A stretch of 64,000 nt of DNA, from the NCBI GenBank assembly GCA_902771735.1, contig CACXXO010000009.1:22206-86205 (forward strand). The letters run 5' to 3'. Below, one piece after another: positions 25,084 through 34,274 of the stretch. The first letter of the stretch is position 1, and each line of letters begins with the position of its first letter. The position numbers and the translations under genes were made by a program. Under the pieces are notes generated by a model that saw nothing but the letters and a program-made list of their open reading frames with translations, searched no databases and was not told the origin of the DNA. Source of the DNA: an uncultured Bacteroidota bacterium (GTDB lineage Bacteria; Bacteroidota; Bacteroidia; Bacteroidales; P3).

Positions 25084-25797
25084 CTACACTGCCGACAGGC
25101 CGACAATCACCGCCGCGCCGTCGACCACACGGAATTTCACCTCTCTGTCGCCAAACAGCATGCCGTATTCCCGCCCGGGGTCGTCCTGATAGTGCGGCCG
25201 GGGATCCTGGGCCAAGGCTTTCCTCAGCGCATCGGCCTCGCCATCAGGCATTCCCGACAAGCATCCTTCCGGATCGCTCACCGTCAGCAACTCGCGCGGT
25301 GCCTCGGCGGCAAACCCGCTGCGGGCGTCCTCATGGCTGTCGGCATAGGCGACATAGGGCTTGATGTCGAAAATGGGCGTACCGTCGACGAGGTCGGCGC
25401 CGGCCACCGTGAGCACAGGCCCGAGCCCCGGCTCCGTGCCGACATGCAACAGCCTCACCGACGACAAGCCTATGGGATTGGGTCTGAAGGGACTCCGCGA
25501 GGCGAAGACCCCCACCCTTTTGTTGCCGCCCAGGCGCGGCGGACGCACCGTGGGACTCCAAGACTCCTCAGTTTTTATACTCTTGGACTTTTCATCTTTT
25601 TGACCATTTAAATGGAACCCCCAGAGGAGCCACACAAAGTCGAAACCCTCCAGTCCGCGGACCGCCTCCGCCACCCTGTATCCGGGTTCGAAAACCACCC
25701 TGCAGGGCACCTCTAAGAGCCCTGCCTGACGCGGAACACCGAATTTCGTCTTAAACGGCGTCTCAATGTGTGCTATTTGCTTAAGTTCGAGTACCAT
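25084..25797 (-). CDS. trmO: tRNA (adenine37-N6)-methyltransferase TrmO-like
   Basis: A protein of about 237 residues of the YaeB/TrmO family, which methylates t6A37 of tRNA-Thr(GGU) using SAM. Visible features are IAHIETPFKTKFGVPRQ, LEGFDFVWLLWGFH, GVFASRSPFRPNPIGLSSV and VDGTPIFDIKPYV, all typical. The start at 25797 (MVLELKQIAHIE) is chosen; an in-frame ATG at 25812 lies inside the palindromic repeat that ends right at this gene. A 24-residue stretch rich in K and S (about 71-85) lies between strands. Confidence 0.87.
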   Translation of the reverse strand: MVLELKQIAHIETPFKTKFGVPRQAGLLEVPCRVVFEPGYRVAEAVRGLEGFDFVWLLWGFHLNGQKDEKSKSIKTEESWSPTVRPPRLGGNKRVGVFASRSPFRPNPIGLSSVRLLHVGTEPGLGPVLTVAGADLVDGTPIFDIKPYVAYADSHEDARSGFAAEAPRELLTVSDPEGCLSGMPDGEADALRKALAQDPRPHYQDDPGREYGMLFGDREVKFRVVDGAAVIVGLSAV

Positions 25798-25800
25798 ACA

Positions 25801-25887
25801 TCTACCTACCATCTACCTACCAACACCCTACCAACTCCTACCATGGTAGGAGTTGGTAGGGTGTTGGTAGGGGGTTGGTAGGGGGTT
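25801..25887. repeat. 11-bp-period palindromic repeat, copy 3
   Basis: A perfect 56-bp palindrome (25816-25871) centred on CCATGG, with extra GGGGGTTGGTA units to the right and CTACCATCTAC units to the left. It starts three bases from the trmO ATG, so it is in the trmO leader, and also follows the aldo/keto reductase gene. Confidence 0.88.
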
Positions 25888-25926
25888 TATATTAACATTA
25901 TTCCTTTCATTTGTCCTCTTCCGGGA

Positions 25927-25944
25927 GACGCGGCAGGCCGCGTC
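25927..25944. repeat. GAGACGCGG palindromic repeat, copy 2
   Basis: GACGCGGC-AG-GCCGCGTC, a perfect 8-bp stem, ten bases from the stop of the aldo/keto reductase gene. Confidence 0.65.
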
Positions 25945-25954
25945 ACAGGTGGGG

Positions 25955-26977
25955 TTATTTTGCCCTGTTTTTCCAGAAGGTCATGAAATCGTCCTTGTTG
26001 CGGACCAGCAGGTTGGGGGTGTCGAGGCCGTAGGGGCATTTCTGGACACACTGGTTGCAATGGAGGCAGCCGTCGATTTTTTCCATCTCGTGAAGCCATT
26101 CCTCTGTGAGGTAGACGCTGTGGGGGGCGCGGCGGAGGAAGAGCGACATGCGGTTGCAGTCCTGAATCTGGATGCCGGCGGGGCACGGCTGGCAGTAGCC
26201 GCAACCCCGGCAGAAGTCGCCGCTGAGCTCGCGACGGTCTTTCTCTATCACCTCCTGCATCGCGGGTGTGAGACGCGGCGGGTTGTCCTGGTAGGAGAGC
26301 CACTCGTCGAGCTCGCTCTCTTTCTGGATACCCCAGATGGGGGCCACGTGGGGATACTGGGCCAGGAAGGCATAGGCCACGGCGGAATGGGTGATGAGGC
26401 CGCCGCTGAGGCCTTTCATGGCTATGAAGCCCATATTGGCCTGGCGCGTGCGCTCCACAATGTCGAGGTCGGCGTCGGAGGCCAGGTAGGAGAAGGGGTA
26501 TTGGAGGGTCTCGTAGAGGCCGCTCTCGATGGCCTCGACGGCCACAAACTGGCGGTGGTTGGTGATGCCGACATGCAGCACCTTGCCTTGACGAACAGCC
26601 TCCTGCATGGCCTCATAGAGGCCGGAGCCGTCGCCGGGCTTGGGGCAGAACGAGGGGTTGTGGAACTGGTAGAGGTCCACATAGTCGGTCTTGAGGAGGC
26701 GAAGGCTGGTCTCGAGGTCGCGCCAGAAGGCGTCGGCGGTGGTGGCGCCGGTCTTGGTGCTGATGACAACCTCCTTGCGGCGGCCCTGGAGGGCCACGCC
26801 GAGTTTTTCTTCGCTGTCGGTATAGAAACGGGCGGTGTCGAAATAGTACATGCCGCCGTCGAGGGCACGGCGCACGAGGCGCACGGCGTCGGCCTCGCTG
26901 ATGCGCTGGATGGGCAGGGCGCCGAAGCCGTTGCGCGGCACCACGAGTCCGCTGCGTCCGAGGGTGATGGTTTCCAT
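25955..26977 (-). CDS. Aldo/keto reductase fused to a ferredoxin domain
   Basis: A 340-residue cytoplasmic protein. Residues 1-230 form an aldo/keto reductase barrel (METITLGRSGLVVPRNGFGA, DTARFYTDSEEKLG, VVISTKTGA, YVDLYQFHN). The C-terminal ~100 residues contain two iron-sulfur type cysteine groups: CRGCGYCQPCPAGI and CLHCNQCVQKCPYG. Such fusions are common in anaerobes and are thought to pass electrons between NAD(P)H, an unknown carbonyl substrate and the clusters. The catalytic Asp and Tyr of DTARFY are present. Transcribed alone. Confidence 0.88.
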   Translation of the reverse strand: METITLGRSGLVVPRNGFGALPIQRISEADAVRLVRRALDGGMYYFDTARFYTDSEEKLGVALQGRRKEVVISTKTGATTADAFWRDLETSLRLLKTDYVDLYQFHNPSFCPKPGDGSGLYEAMQEAVRQGKVLHVGITNHRQFVAVEAIESGLYETLQYPFSYLASDADLDIVERTRQANMGFIAMKGLSGGLITHSAVAYAFLAQYPHVAPIWGIQKESELDEWLSYQDNPPRLTPAMQEVIEKDRRELSGDFCRGCGYCQPCPAGIQIQDCNRMSLFLRRAPHSVYLTEEWLHEMEKIDGCLHCNQCVQKCPYGLDTPNLLVRNKDDFMTFWKNRAK

Positions 26978-27062
26978 GATGAATCGGTTTTTTTCGTTAT
27001 AACGCTATTAACGATAATATTAATGATTTATTATATATATTAATGAAAGGGCAAGCAAAAAA

Positions 27063-27812
27063 TCAACATGCTTTGGGGGTGCGGGGGATGATGCTGAGGA
27101 GCCAGCGCTGCTGCTCCACGCTGCGGAGGATGCCGTGTTCGAGGCGGCTGTAGGTGAAGGCACGTCCTTGGCGGTCGACAAAGAGGCTGGCGGCGGTGAC
27201 CCAGCAGCCCGGGGCGCCGTCGGCGACACGCACCAGGGGCTCGCGACCGCCGAGCATGGCGGCGACCCAGAAATGGAGTGCGTTCTGTCCGCGGAGCCAC
27301 CGTGCCGTGCGGCGGCGCCGCACGGGGTCCTCGCCAGGGAGCAGGTAGCCCAGCCCCTGCCGCAGGTCGCGCGCCACATCGCCATGCTGCTCCACATAGC
27401 TCTCGGCGACGAGGCGCAGCACCATCTCCTCGACGGCTGCTGCGCTGTCGTCGTCGACGGCGCGGGCGGCGGCAAAACGTAGGTCGGCATACACGGCGCC
27501 GGCCTGCCACCCCTTGTTTTTCGACACACCGGAATGACAATTTCGCACCGGCCGGTCGTCGTAGGCAGCACGGCGACGGAGGAAGGTGTCGAGGCGGTCG
27601 ACCTGGTCGAGGCAGGCGTTGCCGAAGGCCAGGTCGCAGTGGTGCTCGGTGGCCTGAAGGAGGATATGTCGCTGCTCGCCATAGTCCTTGCCGGCATCGA
27701 CGAGGCTCTGGCACAGCGCCGCCGCCAGGACGGCGCCGTCCCGGAAGGTGGCGGCATCGAGGTGGATGCCGCAGTCGCGCTTCAACCAGTCTATCAGTAA
27801 CATAATCTTCAT
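27063..27812 (-). CDS. Protein of unknown function, divergent from an HTH gene
   Basis: A 249-residue protein that I do not recognise. It starts MKIMLLIDWLKRDCG and is rich in Arg and Ala, with a well-formed helix-rich middle (AAVEEMVLRLVAESYVEQH), a loop RQGLGYLLPGEDPVRRR and a strand-rich C-terminal part (PLVRVADGAPGCWVTAASL). No signal peptide or membrane helix. The ATG at 27812 is chosen because the promoter -7 box at 27845-27852 lies about 33 bases upstream; an ATG at 27803 is also possible. The frame stays open beyond the promoter and so gives no upstream limit. Confidence 0.6.
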   Translation of the reverse strand: MKIMLLIDWLKRDCGIHLDAATFRDGAVLAAALCQSLVDAGKDYGEQRHILLQATEHHCDLAFGNACLDQVDRLDTFLRRRAAYDDRPVRNCHSGVSKNKGWQAGAVYADLRFAAARAVDDDSAAAVEEMVLRLVAESYVEQHGDVARDLRQGLGYLLPGEDPVRRRRTARWLRGQNALHFWVAAMLGGREPLVRVADGAPGCWVTAASLFVDRQGRAFTYSRLEHGILRSVEQQRWLLSIIPRTPKAC

Positions 27813-27844
27813 ACCCACCCTTTGGAGGAAAGGTTTCCAATGTG

Positions 27845-27852
27845 CAAAGATA
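27845..27852 (-). promoter_or_regulatory. -7 box for the unknown gene at 27.1-27.8 kb
   Basis: TATCTTTG on the minus strand, an exact TAnnTTTG match. Confidence 0.6.
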
Positions 27853-27970
27853 GAAAATAAAACACAATAATGCAACCAAAATATCATCATAATAACACCA
27901 AAACGACACCATCGACCCCACCGGTATGACACCTCTCCTGCCCCACCCCGCCGGACAACGGTATAGGGAG

Positions 27971-27978
27971 TACTTTTG
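27971..27978 (+). promoter_or_regulatory. -7 box for the HTH gene
   Basis: TACTTTTG, matching TAnnTTTG, 33 bases before the ATG at 28011; AAAGGAG just before the ATG is a rare clear SD-like site in this window. Confidence 0.65.
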
Positions 27979-28010
27979 CCGCCGTAAACCCAAAAAGAAA
28001 GGAGAAAAAA

Positions 28011-28457
28011 ATGACAAAAGAAGCTTTGCAGGAGATCCTGCATGTATTGGAACTGGACTACGAGGCTGAACCTACGCTGGTCTATGTCTTCTATGCCACG
28101 CCCGACGGACGTGTGAACAACTTCAGCATCAGCGTGCGCCACGGCAGCACGATGAGCCGCAAGAAACTGGAAGAGCTGATGCGCCGCGAGTACCCAGCCA
28201 CACGCGAGGGCACGGTGGTAGCCGTGGAGAAGCCCACAGACTGGCGTCCCATGGTGGAGTGGCTCGATACCGCCGAGGTCTGCCGTCTGCTGCACATCTC
28301 GAGAAAGACACTCTGGAAATGGACACGGAACGGGATGCTGACGCCGTCGAAGGTCAACAACGGACGTGTCTACTTCGACCGCAAGGAGATTGACAGGATG
28401 ATACAGTCAAACGCCATCTGCGAAAACGGCCGACTCGACAAGACGGCAAAGAGGTAA
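28011..28457 (+). CDS. Helix-turn-helix (excisionase-like) protein
   Basis: A 148-residue protein. The C-terminal half is an HTH_17/MerR-like DNA-binding domain: WLDTAEVCRLLHISRKTLWK, followed by a wing NGMLTPSKVNNGRVYF and DRKEIDRMI. The N-terminal ~80 residues are a small alpha/beta region without a recognised family. Domains of this kind are typical of mobile-element excisionases and small regulators. An SD-like AAAGGAG lies seven bases upstream of the ATG. A DUF6266 gene follows on the same strand. Confidence 0.8.
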   Translation: MTKEALQEILHVLELDYEAEPTLVYVFYATPDGRVNNFSISVRHGSTMSRKKLEELMRREYPATREGTVVAVEKPTDWRPMVEWLDTAEVCRLLHISRKTLWKWTRNGMLTPSKVNNGRVYFDRKEIDRMIQSNAICENGRLDKTAKR

Positions 28458-28683
28458 AGTTTTTCAACGGCGAATTATGCGAATGACGCGAATTAAAAGA
28501 TTCGTATAATTCGCCGTTCCAAAGAAAGGAGAACAGCCGTGTCACCATCCGTTACTTCATGTTACCTTTCGGGGAAAGCTGTTTACTTTTTGCAGGGTAA
28601 CACCTTTCGGACCGTATATTGTCATTGTCGTCGCGACCGACAAAACAAACAAAATTATTAACCTTTTAAAAACATTAAAAATT
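28458..28683. other. Intergenic hairpins between HTH and DUF6266 genes
   Basis: Two foldback units. AACGGCGAATTA (28466-28477) pairs with TAATTCGCCGTT (28507-28518), a likely terminator or repeat for the HTH gene. TGTTACC (28560-28566) pairs with GGTAACA (28596-28602) and encloses CTTTCGGGGAAAG. No coding frame is supported. Confidence 0.6.
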
Positions 28684-29337
28684 ATGGCAACAATCAATCG
28701 TGGAATTCTTGATGGTTTCTTTGGTAAAGTGGGCACCGTTGTGGGCTCGTTCTGGAAAGGCATCCCTGTGATGCGCGCCTATGTCCGTCGCATCCGAGAC
28801 CGCAAAGCCACCCCCCAGCAGCTCGTCCGGGTCCGCTTCGCGACACTCGCCCAGCTGGCCTCGTCCTTCATGGCAGCCATCAACATCGGCCTGCGCAACG
28901 CCGCGGCCAAAAGCAAGAAAACCGAGAGCAACATCTTCATCGACAAGAACTGGGATGCCGTGCAGGCCTCGAATGTCGACTCGGTGAATGTGGGCTATTC
29001 CGACCTGGTGGTGGCCCACGGCTCGCTGACGGGAGTGCAGTTCGGAGCGCCGCAGTTCGACACGCCGCAGACGGTCGAGGTATCGTATGAGACCAATGAG
29101 GAGTGCGCCAAAACGACCCTCGACGACCTGGTGTACCTCTTCGTCTACTGTCCCGATGCCAAGTGCGGTGTCCTGTCGGCCGCTACCAAGCGCAGCGACA
29201 AGAACATCAGCACCCTGGTGCCCACCTATTGGAACGGCATGAAGGTTCATGTCTGGGGGTTCACCGCCGGCGGCGGCATCGACAACCTGGGAGCCATGAG
29301 CAACAGCACCTACATTGGCAGCGGCAACATCGGCTGA
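28684..29337 (+). CDS. DUF6266-family protein
   Basis: A 217-residue protein. The N-terminus MATINRGILDGFFGKVGTVV, followed by GSFWKGIPVMRAYVRRIRDR and RVRFATLAQLASSFMAAINI, is characteristic of the Bacteroidota DUF6266 family. Function unknown. The remainder (VDSVNVGYSDLVVAHGSLTG and a later Gly-rich tail) is predicted beta-rich. No signal peptide. It is followed by a strong terminator shared with the convergent surface-protein gene. Confidence 0.78.
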   Translation: MATINRGILDGFFGKVGTVVGSFWKGIPVMRAYVRRIRDRKATPQQLVRVRFATLAQLASSFMAAINIGLRNAAAKSKKTESNIFIDKNWDAVQASNVDSVNVGYSDLVVAHGSLTGVQFGAPQFDTPQTVEVSYETNEECAKTTLDDLVYLFVYCPDAKCGVLSAATKRSDKNISTLVPTYWNGMKVHVWGFTAGGGIDNLGAMSNSTYIGSGNIG

Positions 29338-29394
29338 TGGGTTTCAGGTGGGTCCATCCCCACCCCTCCCGGAGGGGGAGGCATCCACCAACAA
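29338..29394. repeat. GC-rich foldback repeat
   Basis: CCCCTCCC-GGAGGGGG forms a compact hairpin (about 29362-29378), with outer GGTGG/CCACC pairs. It looks like a dispersed intergenic repeat; a similar CCTCCGAGGAGG unit is at 36522-36545. Confidence 0.5.
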
Positions 29395-29422
29395 GAAAGG
29401 GCGCCTGTCCGGGCGCCCTTTC
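29395..29422. terminator. Bidirectional terminator
   Basis: GAAAGGGCGCC-loop-GGCGCCCTTTC, an 11-bp GC-rich stem between the convergent DUF6266 and surface-protein genes. Confidence 0.82.
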
Positions 29423-29445
29423 ATTGATATTAGCGTATGGTCGTT

Positions 29446-32400
29446 TTAGCGAACGACAACGACTTTGCGGGTGAGGAGGTTGCCAACCTGGACCATATAG
29501 GTGCCGGAGGTGGGCACGTCGATGACAAGCGAGGAGCTGTTGTCGGTCTTGCTCATGAGGAGACGACCGTTGACGTCGAAGAGTTTCACTTCGAGACCGG
29601 CGGCCTCGTTGACAACAATCTGTCCGCGATTGACAAGCACCTCGATGTTGCTGATGACAATAGGATCGAGATCGTGACCGAAACGGCCGAAGGGATCCTG
29701 ACGGGCGAAGTCGTATTCGTCGACGCTTCCGCACTCGCTCCATTCAACCATGAGAGCGGTGAGGGTAATGTTGTTGCCGTCGGTGTAGATGTAGGGGTTC
29801 TGGAAGATGGTGTCGGTGCCGTCGTACCAGCCGAGGAAAGCCCAGCCGGGCTGAATCTCGTTGAGGACAATAGTGGCAGTCTGGCCATTATCGACCTGGG
29901 CAGTCTCGTGGACCTCGTAGTTGTTACCAACCAGAGTCTTGACACCATACTCGGTGGAGGTGCCGTCCTCGCTGAGGACAACATTCACGGTGTAGCTGGT
30001 GGGAACAATCTCGAAGTAGGCGGTCAGGTCAGGATTGACACCCAGAATGTCGATAAACTCGAAGGTGCGGTCGGCTTGGGTGTTGCCATCGCTCCAGCGC
30101 ACGAAGCGGTAGATCTGCGGGTTGGTGCTGACGGCATGGATCTCGGCGACCTCGCCATAGTAGTAGCGGCTGGTGGAGAGGTGCTCGTTGGGAGTGGTGG
30201 AGAGGCAGGTGTAGGCGGTACCCATGGTCTCGTTGTTGGAGGAGACGGTGATGCGGGCGGTGCGGTCCATCAGGGTGCGCTCGTCCTCATAGGTGACCGA
30301 GACATTGTCGACAGCGGCGGCGGGAGCCACGATGTCGTCGTCATCGTCGACGCTCCAGAAGAAGGCCAGACGATACCAGCCAGCTTCCTCGATGCGGATG
30401 ATGCGCTCCTTGTACTGCCAATCGTCGTTCGTAGGATCGAGACCGTAGAGACTGTCGGCCACGAGGATGAGGCCGGGAGTATGAGGATTGAGGTCGATGT
30501 AGTTGCCATCCTCCTTGAAGAGGCCAGCGCTGAGATAGTCGTCGCTTTCGCCGGCGACCATGTAGTTGAAGCGGATACGATAGTACCCCTCGTCGAACTT
30601 GAGTTCGGTGTAGATAGAAGCGTCGGAGGCGGCATCATAGGTGTTGTGGACACCGTTGTCGTTGGAGACATAGAGGCCCTTGCCGTTGCGGCCGAAGTAG
30701 GAGGCGTCGCCGATGACCCACTGGTTGGCACCGGTGGTGGGGCTATACCAGCTGGCGTTGTCCTCGGGGGAGTTGAAGTCGAAGTATTCGGCCACCACCT
30801 CGGAGGCGCTGGGCGAGCGGCCCCAGATGGGCGAAATGGTCATGTCGTCGGTGGTAAGGGTTATGGTGCGGGGGTTGTCGGTGTTGCCGTCGCTCCAGGA
30901 CTGGAAGATGTTGTAGGCGCCGGGAGTGGCAGCGATGGTGTAGGCGTAGGCCACGGAGTTGCAGGTGGGGGCATTGGTGACAGCCACCATACCGCCGGGA
31001 CGCTGCACCACGATGAGCTGAGGCATGTTGCCACCAATGATGTGGGTGAAGCCGGCCCAGGTCATGTTCTCGACATAGTCGGCGCAAGGCACCGAGACGG
31101 TAACCTCATCCTTGTTCACCGACTGGAAGGCAGCGGGATGGACATTGGCGGGCACGCCAAGGAGGTCGATGCGCTGCAAGTTGGTCAGACGGTAGAAAGC
31201 GCTGCTGTCGATGGTGGTGACAGTGGCGGGGATGGTGATATGGGTGATGAGGGTGTCGAAGAAGAAGGCGAAGGCATTGATGTTGGTGGTGCCATCAGGG
31301 ATGTCAAGTTCGGTAAGGATAGTGCCGTTGAGAGCCAGGTTGCGCGAACGCGACATGGGCTGGGCATTGGCGTTGTCGAACTCGATAGCCAGCCAGTCGG
31401 CGAGGGTGCCGTTGAAGCTGGTGAGGACGATATTGTTGGAGTTCTTGAAGCAGTCGGTGCCGAAGGAGGCGTTGCCGGCGTTGAGGGTGACGAAGTGGAG
31501 AGCGGTCATGCCAGAGAAAGCCTGAGCGCCCACGGTGGTCACCGAGGCGGGAACCTCGAGGTTATAGATGTTGCTGCAGCCGTTGAAGGCATAGCTGCCG
31601 ATGGTGGTGACACCGGCGGGGAACTCAACACCCGTCAGCGAGGAGCAACCCTGGAAGAGGCCCTCGGGGATGGTGGTGAGACCAGCGGGGAGGGTCACGG
31701 AGGTCAGCGAGGAGCAGTTGTGGAAGGCATAGGTACCGAGGTTGGTGATACCGTCGTGCAGGGTAACCGAGGTCAGGGCAGTGCAGCCGTCGAAGACATA
31801 GTTGCCGATGGAGGTGACACCTGCGGGGATAGTGATGTCGGTGAGGCTGGTGCAGTTGCGGAAGGCAGCGTTGGCGATAGCGGTGACCGACGAGGGGATG
31901 GTGACGGTGGTGATGCGGCTGCGGTAGGCCTCGATGACACCGGTGACGGTGGTGCGGAGCACGTCGTCGTCATAGGTCAGGTAGTCCTGCATGTCGGGGT
32001 TCTCGGCCACGAAGAAGCAGGCGGTGACGGTGGTGTCGGAGGTGATGGTGACGGTGAGGCTGGGGTTGATGCTGAGAATCGAGGTGCCCGACATCCAAGC
32101 CACGAAGGTGTAGTTGGGGTTGGTACCGGCGTGGGCATAGAGGGTGACAACCTCGCCGTCGGCATATTCACCGGCTGCATTGACGGGCTCCACATGGATA
32201 TTGGGGTCGTTGGCGGGGTTGGTGTTGACGGTCAGCAGGTGCTGAGTAGTCTCGTGGAAGACGGCCTGCACGGTGACATCGGAGGAGATGTTCTCGATGC
32301 GGCAGGTGGCGTTGGTGTTGTCCACGCCGTTGACGACCCACTTCTGGAAGCGCCAGCCGGGGACTTCGTCGTAGTTGATGACGACGGTGCTACCTTCGGC

Positions 32401-34260
32401 GATGCCGGTGGTGGTGCCGGGGATGACAGAGAGCTGGTCGGAACGGATGGAGCCGCTGCCGGTGACGGAGGTGGTGACGCTGTAGTAGCGGGTCATGGCC
32501 TCCATCTGGGCGGTGAGCTCGGTGTTGGCGTTGATGGTGAAGGTGTAGGGGTTCTGGGTGGAGACCTCAGTGTTGGTACCGGCGATGGTCCAACGGAGGA
32601 AGGTGTAGGAGTTGTGGTCGTAGGTGGCTTCGACGGTCACAGGAGCGCCGCTCGTGTAAGAGCCATTGCCGGTGAGGGTCACCGCAGCGTTGGCGGGGTT
32701 CTTGTAGAGCGCCACGGTGTAGACCGGAGTGTAGACGGGCTCGAGGGTGATGTCGTCGGTCAAAGTGCCCTCGTAGGGGTTGACATTGGCGTTGGGATCT
32801 GCGACGCCGTTGACCATCCAGTGCGAGAAGACATGGTTGGCGAGGTTGTCGGCGGTGACAGAGTAGGTGGTATTGTGGTCGTAGCGGCCGCCGTGGGGCG
32901 TAGTGCTGGCGTTGGTGAGGGTGGCATTGGTGAGGCCGATGGTGTGGGTGGCGATGAAGTTGGCCACTATATTATTATAGTTCTTATTAATACTATTAAT
33001 AGTGTAGGGGTTGACCGTGGAGGAGAAGTCGCCGGACCAGTTGGTGAAGCGGTAGCCGTCGTTGGCGGTGGCGGTCAGCACGGGACTGGAACCAGCGTTG
33101 TAAGTGCCCGCGCCGTTGGCGCCGGTGATATTGACGCTACCGGCGACATCGGGATTGACGGTAGCAGCGATGGTGTAGGGCTCGTGGTGGAACTTGGCCG
33201 TAAGGGTACGGTTGCGGTTCACGAAGGAGATGGTGTAGCTCGTAGAGGTGGTAATCTGATGGTCGCTCTCGTCGTACCAGCCATCGAAGACCCAGTTGGC
33301 AGCGGGGGCAGTGGCATAGGTGAACGCGTTACCCACCTGGATGGAAGTGGAGGGGTTGGGGGTCTTGGTGCTGGCGGCCTCGGAGGGGTCGTAGACAGCC
33401 GACATGGTGTAGGAGTCGCTGGCGTTGGCGAAGTTGGCGGTATAGGTGCGGTCGCCAGCGCCGTCGGGCAGGGTGAATGTGTAAACGGCATCAGTGCTGA
33501 CAAGTTCGTCGTTATAGAACCAACCAGCGAAGCTATACTGAGAGCTGGTGGGAGTAGCCGTCAGCGTGAGCTGCGTACGCTCCGCGATAGTCAGAGAAGA
33601 GTTGCTGGTATTGTGCTCATAATCCTCAATCTGGACAGTACCGCGAGAGAGGTTGTTGGAAGCCACCATGATGGTACGGTCCTGAGGGATGTAGCGGAAA
33701 ATAGCGTTATAGGTAAGGTCGGACTGAATATTGGCGACCGTAATCGAAGGTGTAGTACCTTGTTCCACACCAGCCAATTCCCAATGATCAAAAGCATAGG
33801 GATTCGCAGGAATAGCCGTTATCACAGGATTCTCTCCTGCCAATTTCGAACCTGTACCTTGAACAACACAGACGGAGTCGGCTCCAAGGGGCAAAATATT
33901 GGCAGAAAGATTATATCTAACCTGTTGTACCTCATAAACAACATACAATTCAGCATTAGATGTAATCGTAAACACATAGTTTGGCGTGCTACACACCTCG
34001 TCACCATCACCATTAAGCCATACTATAAACTCATATCCAGGATTTGCCACAGCAGTCAATGAAACTGTAGCACCGGAAGCATAAGGACTATTATTTCCTG
34101 TGACATAACCTCTTTCCGGTGTCATATCAAGCGTGGCATAATCAATGGCATATGTGGTAACAGTATACTGAGCTTGTACACCAGAAAATGAGAATAGCAA
34201 TCCTGCAGCAATTAAACATTTTGCTATTTTTTCAAAAAAAAGGAGTCTTTTTGTTTTCAT
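29446..34260 (-). CDS. Giant T9SS-exported repeat surface protein (BspA-like LRR)
   Basis: A 1604-residue secreted protein. The signal peptide (residues 1-30, ...LLFSFSGVQAQ) is followed by about a dozen repeats of 60-75 residues of the InlB-B/Flg_new type (for example NPGYEFIVWLNGDGDEVCST, GWRFQKWVVNGVDNTN). A BspA-type leucine-rich block (about 755-980) has the LRR_5 rhythm TSLTDITIPAGVTSIGNYVF. Jellyroll-like segments follow. The last ~75 residues (VKLFDVNGRLLMSK, GTYMVQVGNLLTRKVVVVR) are a type A T9SS sorting domain, so the protein should cross the outer membrane and be attached at the surface. Probable adhesin or glycan/host contact protein. The last gene of a three-gene operon. Confidence 0.85.
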   Translation of the reverse strand: MKTKRLLFFEKIAKCLIAAGLLFSFSGVQAQYTVTTYAIDYATLDMTPERGYVTGNNSPYASGATVSLTAVANPGYEFIVWLNGDGDEVCSTPNYVFTITSNAELYVVYEVQQVRYNLSANILPLGADSVCVVQGTGSKLAGENPVITAIPANPYAFDHWELAGVEQGTTPSITVANIQSDLTYNAIFRYIPQDRTIMVASNNLSRGTVQIEDYEHNTSNSSLTIAERTQLTLTATPTSSQYSFAGWFYNDELVSTDAVYTFTLPDGAGDRTYTANFANASDSYTMSAVYDPSEAASTKTPNPSTSIQVGNAFTYATAPAANWVFDGWYDESDHQITTSTSYTISFVNRNRTLTAKFHHEPYTIAATVNPDVAGSVNITGANGAGTYNAGSSPVLTATANDGYRFTNWSGDFSSTVNPYTINSINKNYNNIVANFIATHTIGLTNATLTNASTTPHGGRYDHNTTYSVTADNLANHVFSHWMVNGVADPNANVNPYEGTLTDDITLEPVYTPVYTVALYKNPANAAVTLTGNGSYTSGAPVTVEATYDHNSYTFLRWTIAGTNTEVSTQNPYTFTINANTELTAQMEAMTRYYSVTTSVTGSGSIRSDQLSVIPGTTTGIAEGSTVVINYDEVPGWRFQKWVVNGVDNTNATCRIENISSDVTVQAVFHETTQHLLTVNTNPANDPNIHVEPVNAAGEYADGEVVTLYAHAGTNPNYTFVAWMSGTSILSINPSLTVTITSDTTVTACFFVAENPDMQDYLTYDDDVLRTTVTGVIEAYRSRITTVTIPSSVTAIANAAFRNCTSLTDITIPAGVTSIGNYVFDGCTALTSVTLHDGITNLGTYAFHNCSSLTSVTLPAGLTTIPEGLFQGCSSLTGVEFPAGVTTIGSYAFNGCSNIYNLEVPASVTTVGAQAFSGMTALHFVTLNAGNASFGTDCFKNSNNIVLTSFNGTLADWLAIEFDNANAQPMSRSRNLALNGTILTELDIPDGTTNINAFAFFFDTLITHITIPATVTTIDSSAFYRLTNLQRIDLLGVPANVHPAAFQSVNKDEVTVSVPCADYVENMTWAGFTHIIGGNMPQLIVVQRPGGMVAVTNAPTCNSVAYAYTIAATPGAYNIFQSWSDGNTDNPRTITLTTDDMTISPIWGRSPSASEVVAEYFDFNSPEDNASWYSPTTGANQWVIGDASYFGRNGKGLYVSNDNGVHNTYDAASDASIYTELKFDEGYYRIRFNYMVAGESDDYLSAGLFKEDGNYIDLNPHTPGLILVADSLYGLDPTNDDWQYKERIIRIEEAGWYRLAFFWSVDDDDDIVAPAAAVDNVSVTYEDERTLMDRTARITVSSNNETMGTAYTCLSTTPNEHLSTSRYYYGEVAEIHAVSTNPQIYRFVRWSDGNTQADRTFEFIDILGVNPDLTAYFEIVPTSYTVNVVLSEDGTSTEYGVKTLVGNNYEVHETAQVDNGQTATIVLNEIQPGWAFLGWYDGTDTIFQNPYIYTDGNNITLTALMVEWSECGSVDEYDFARQDPFGRFGHDLDPIVISNIEVLVNRGQIVVNEAAGLEVKLFDVNGRLLMSKTDNSSSLVIDVPTSGTYMVQVGNLLTRKVVVVR

Positions 34261-34274
34261 ATCTATTAGTTTTT

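Noticed and set aside
27040-28017. 325-residue open frame overlapping the unknown gene on the same strand
   Set aside because: Very Arg/Pro-rich shadow crossing both divergent promoters; the 27063-27812 frame has a normal composition.
29437-34062. 1541-residue open frame on the plus strand, opposite the giant surface protein
   Set aside because: Its residues are low-complexity G/V/D/E shadows of the real gene; the minus-strand protein has a signal peptide, repeats and a T9SS tail. The frame is open because the real gene avoids TTA, CTA and TCA codons.
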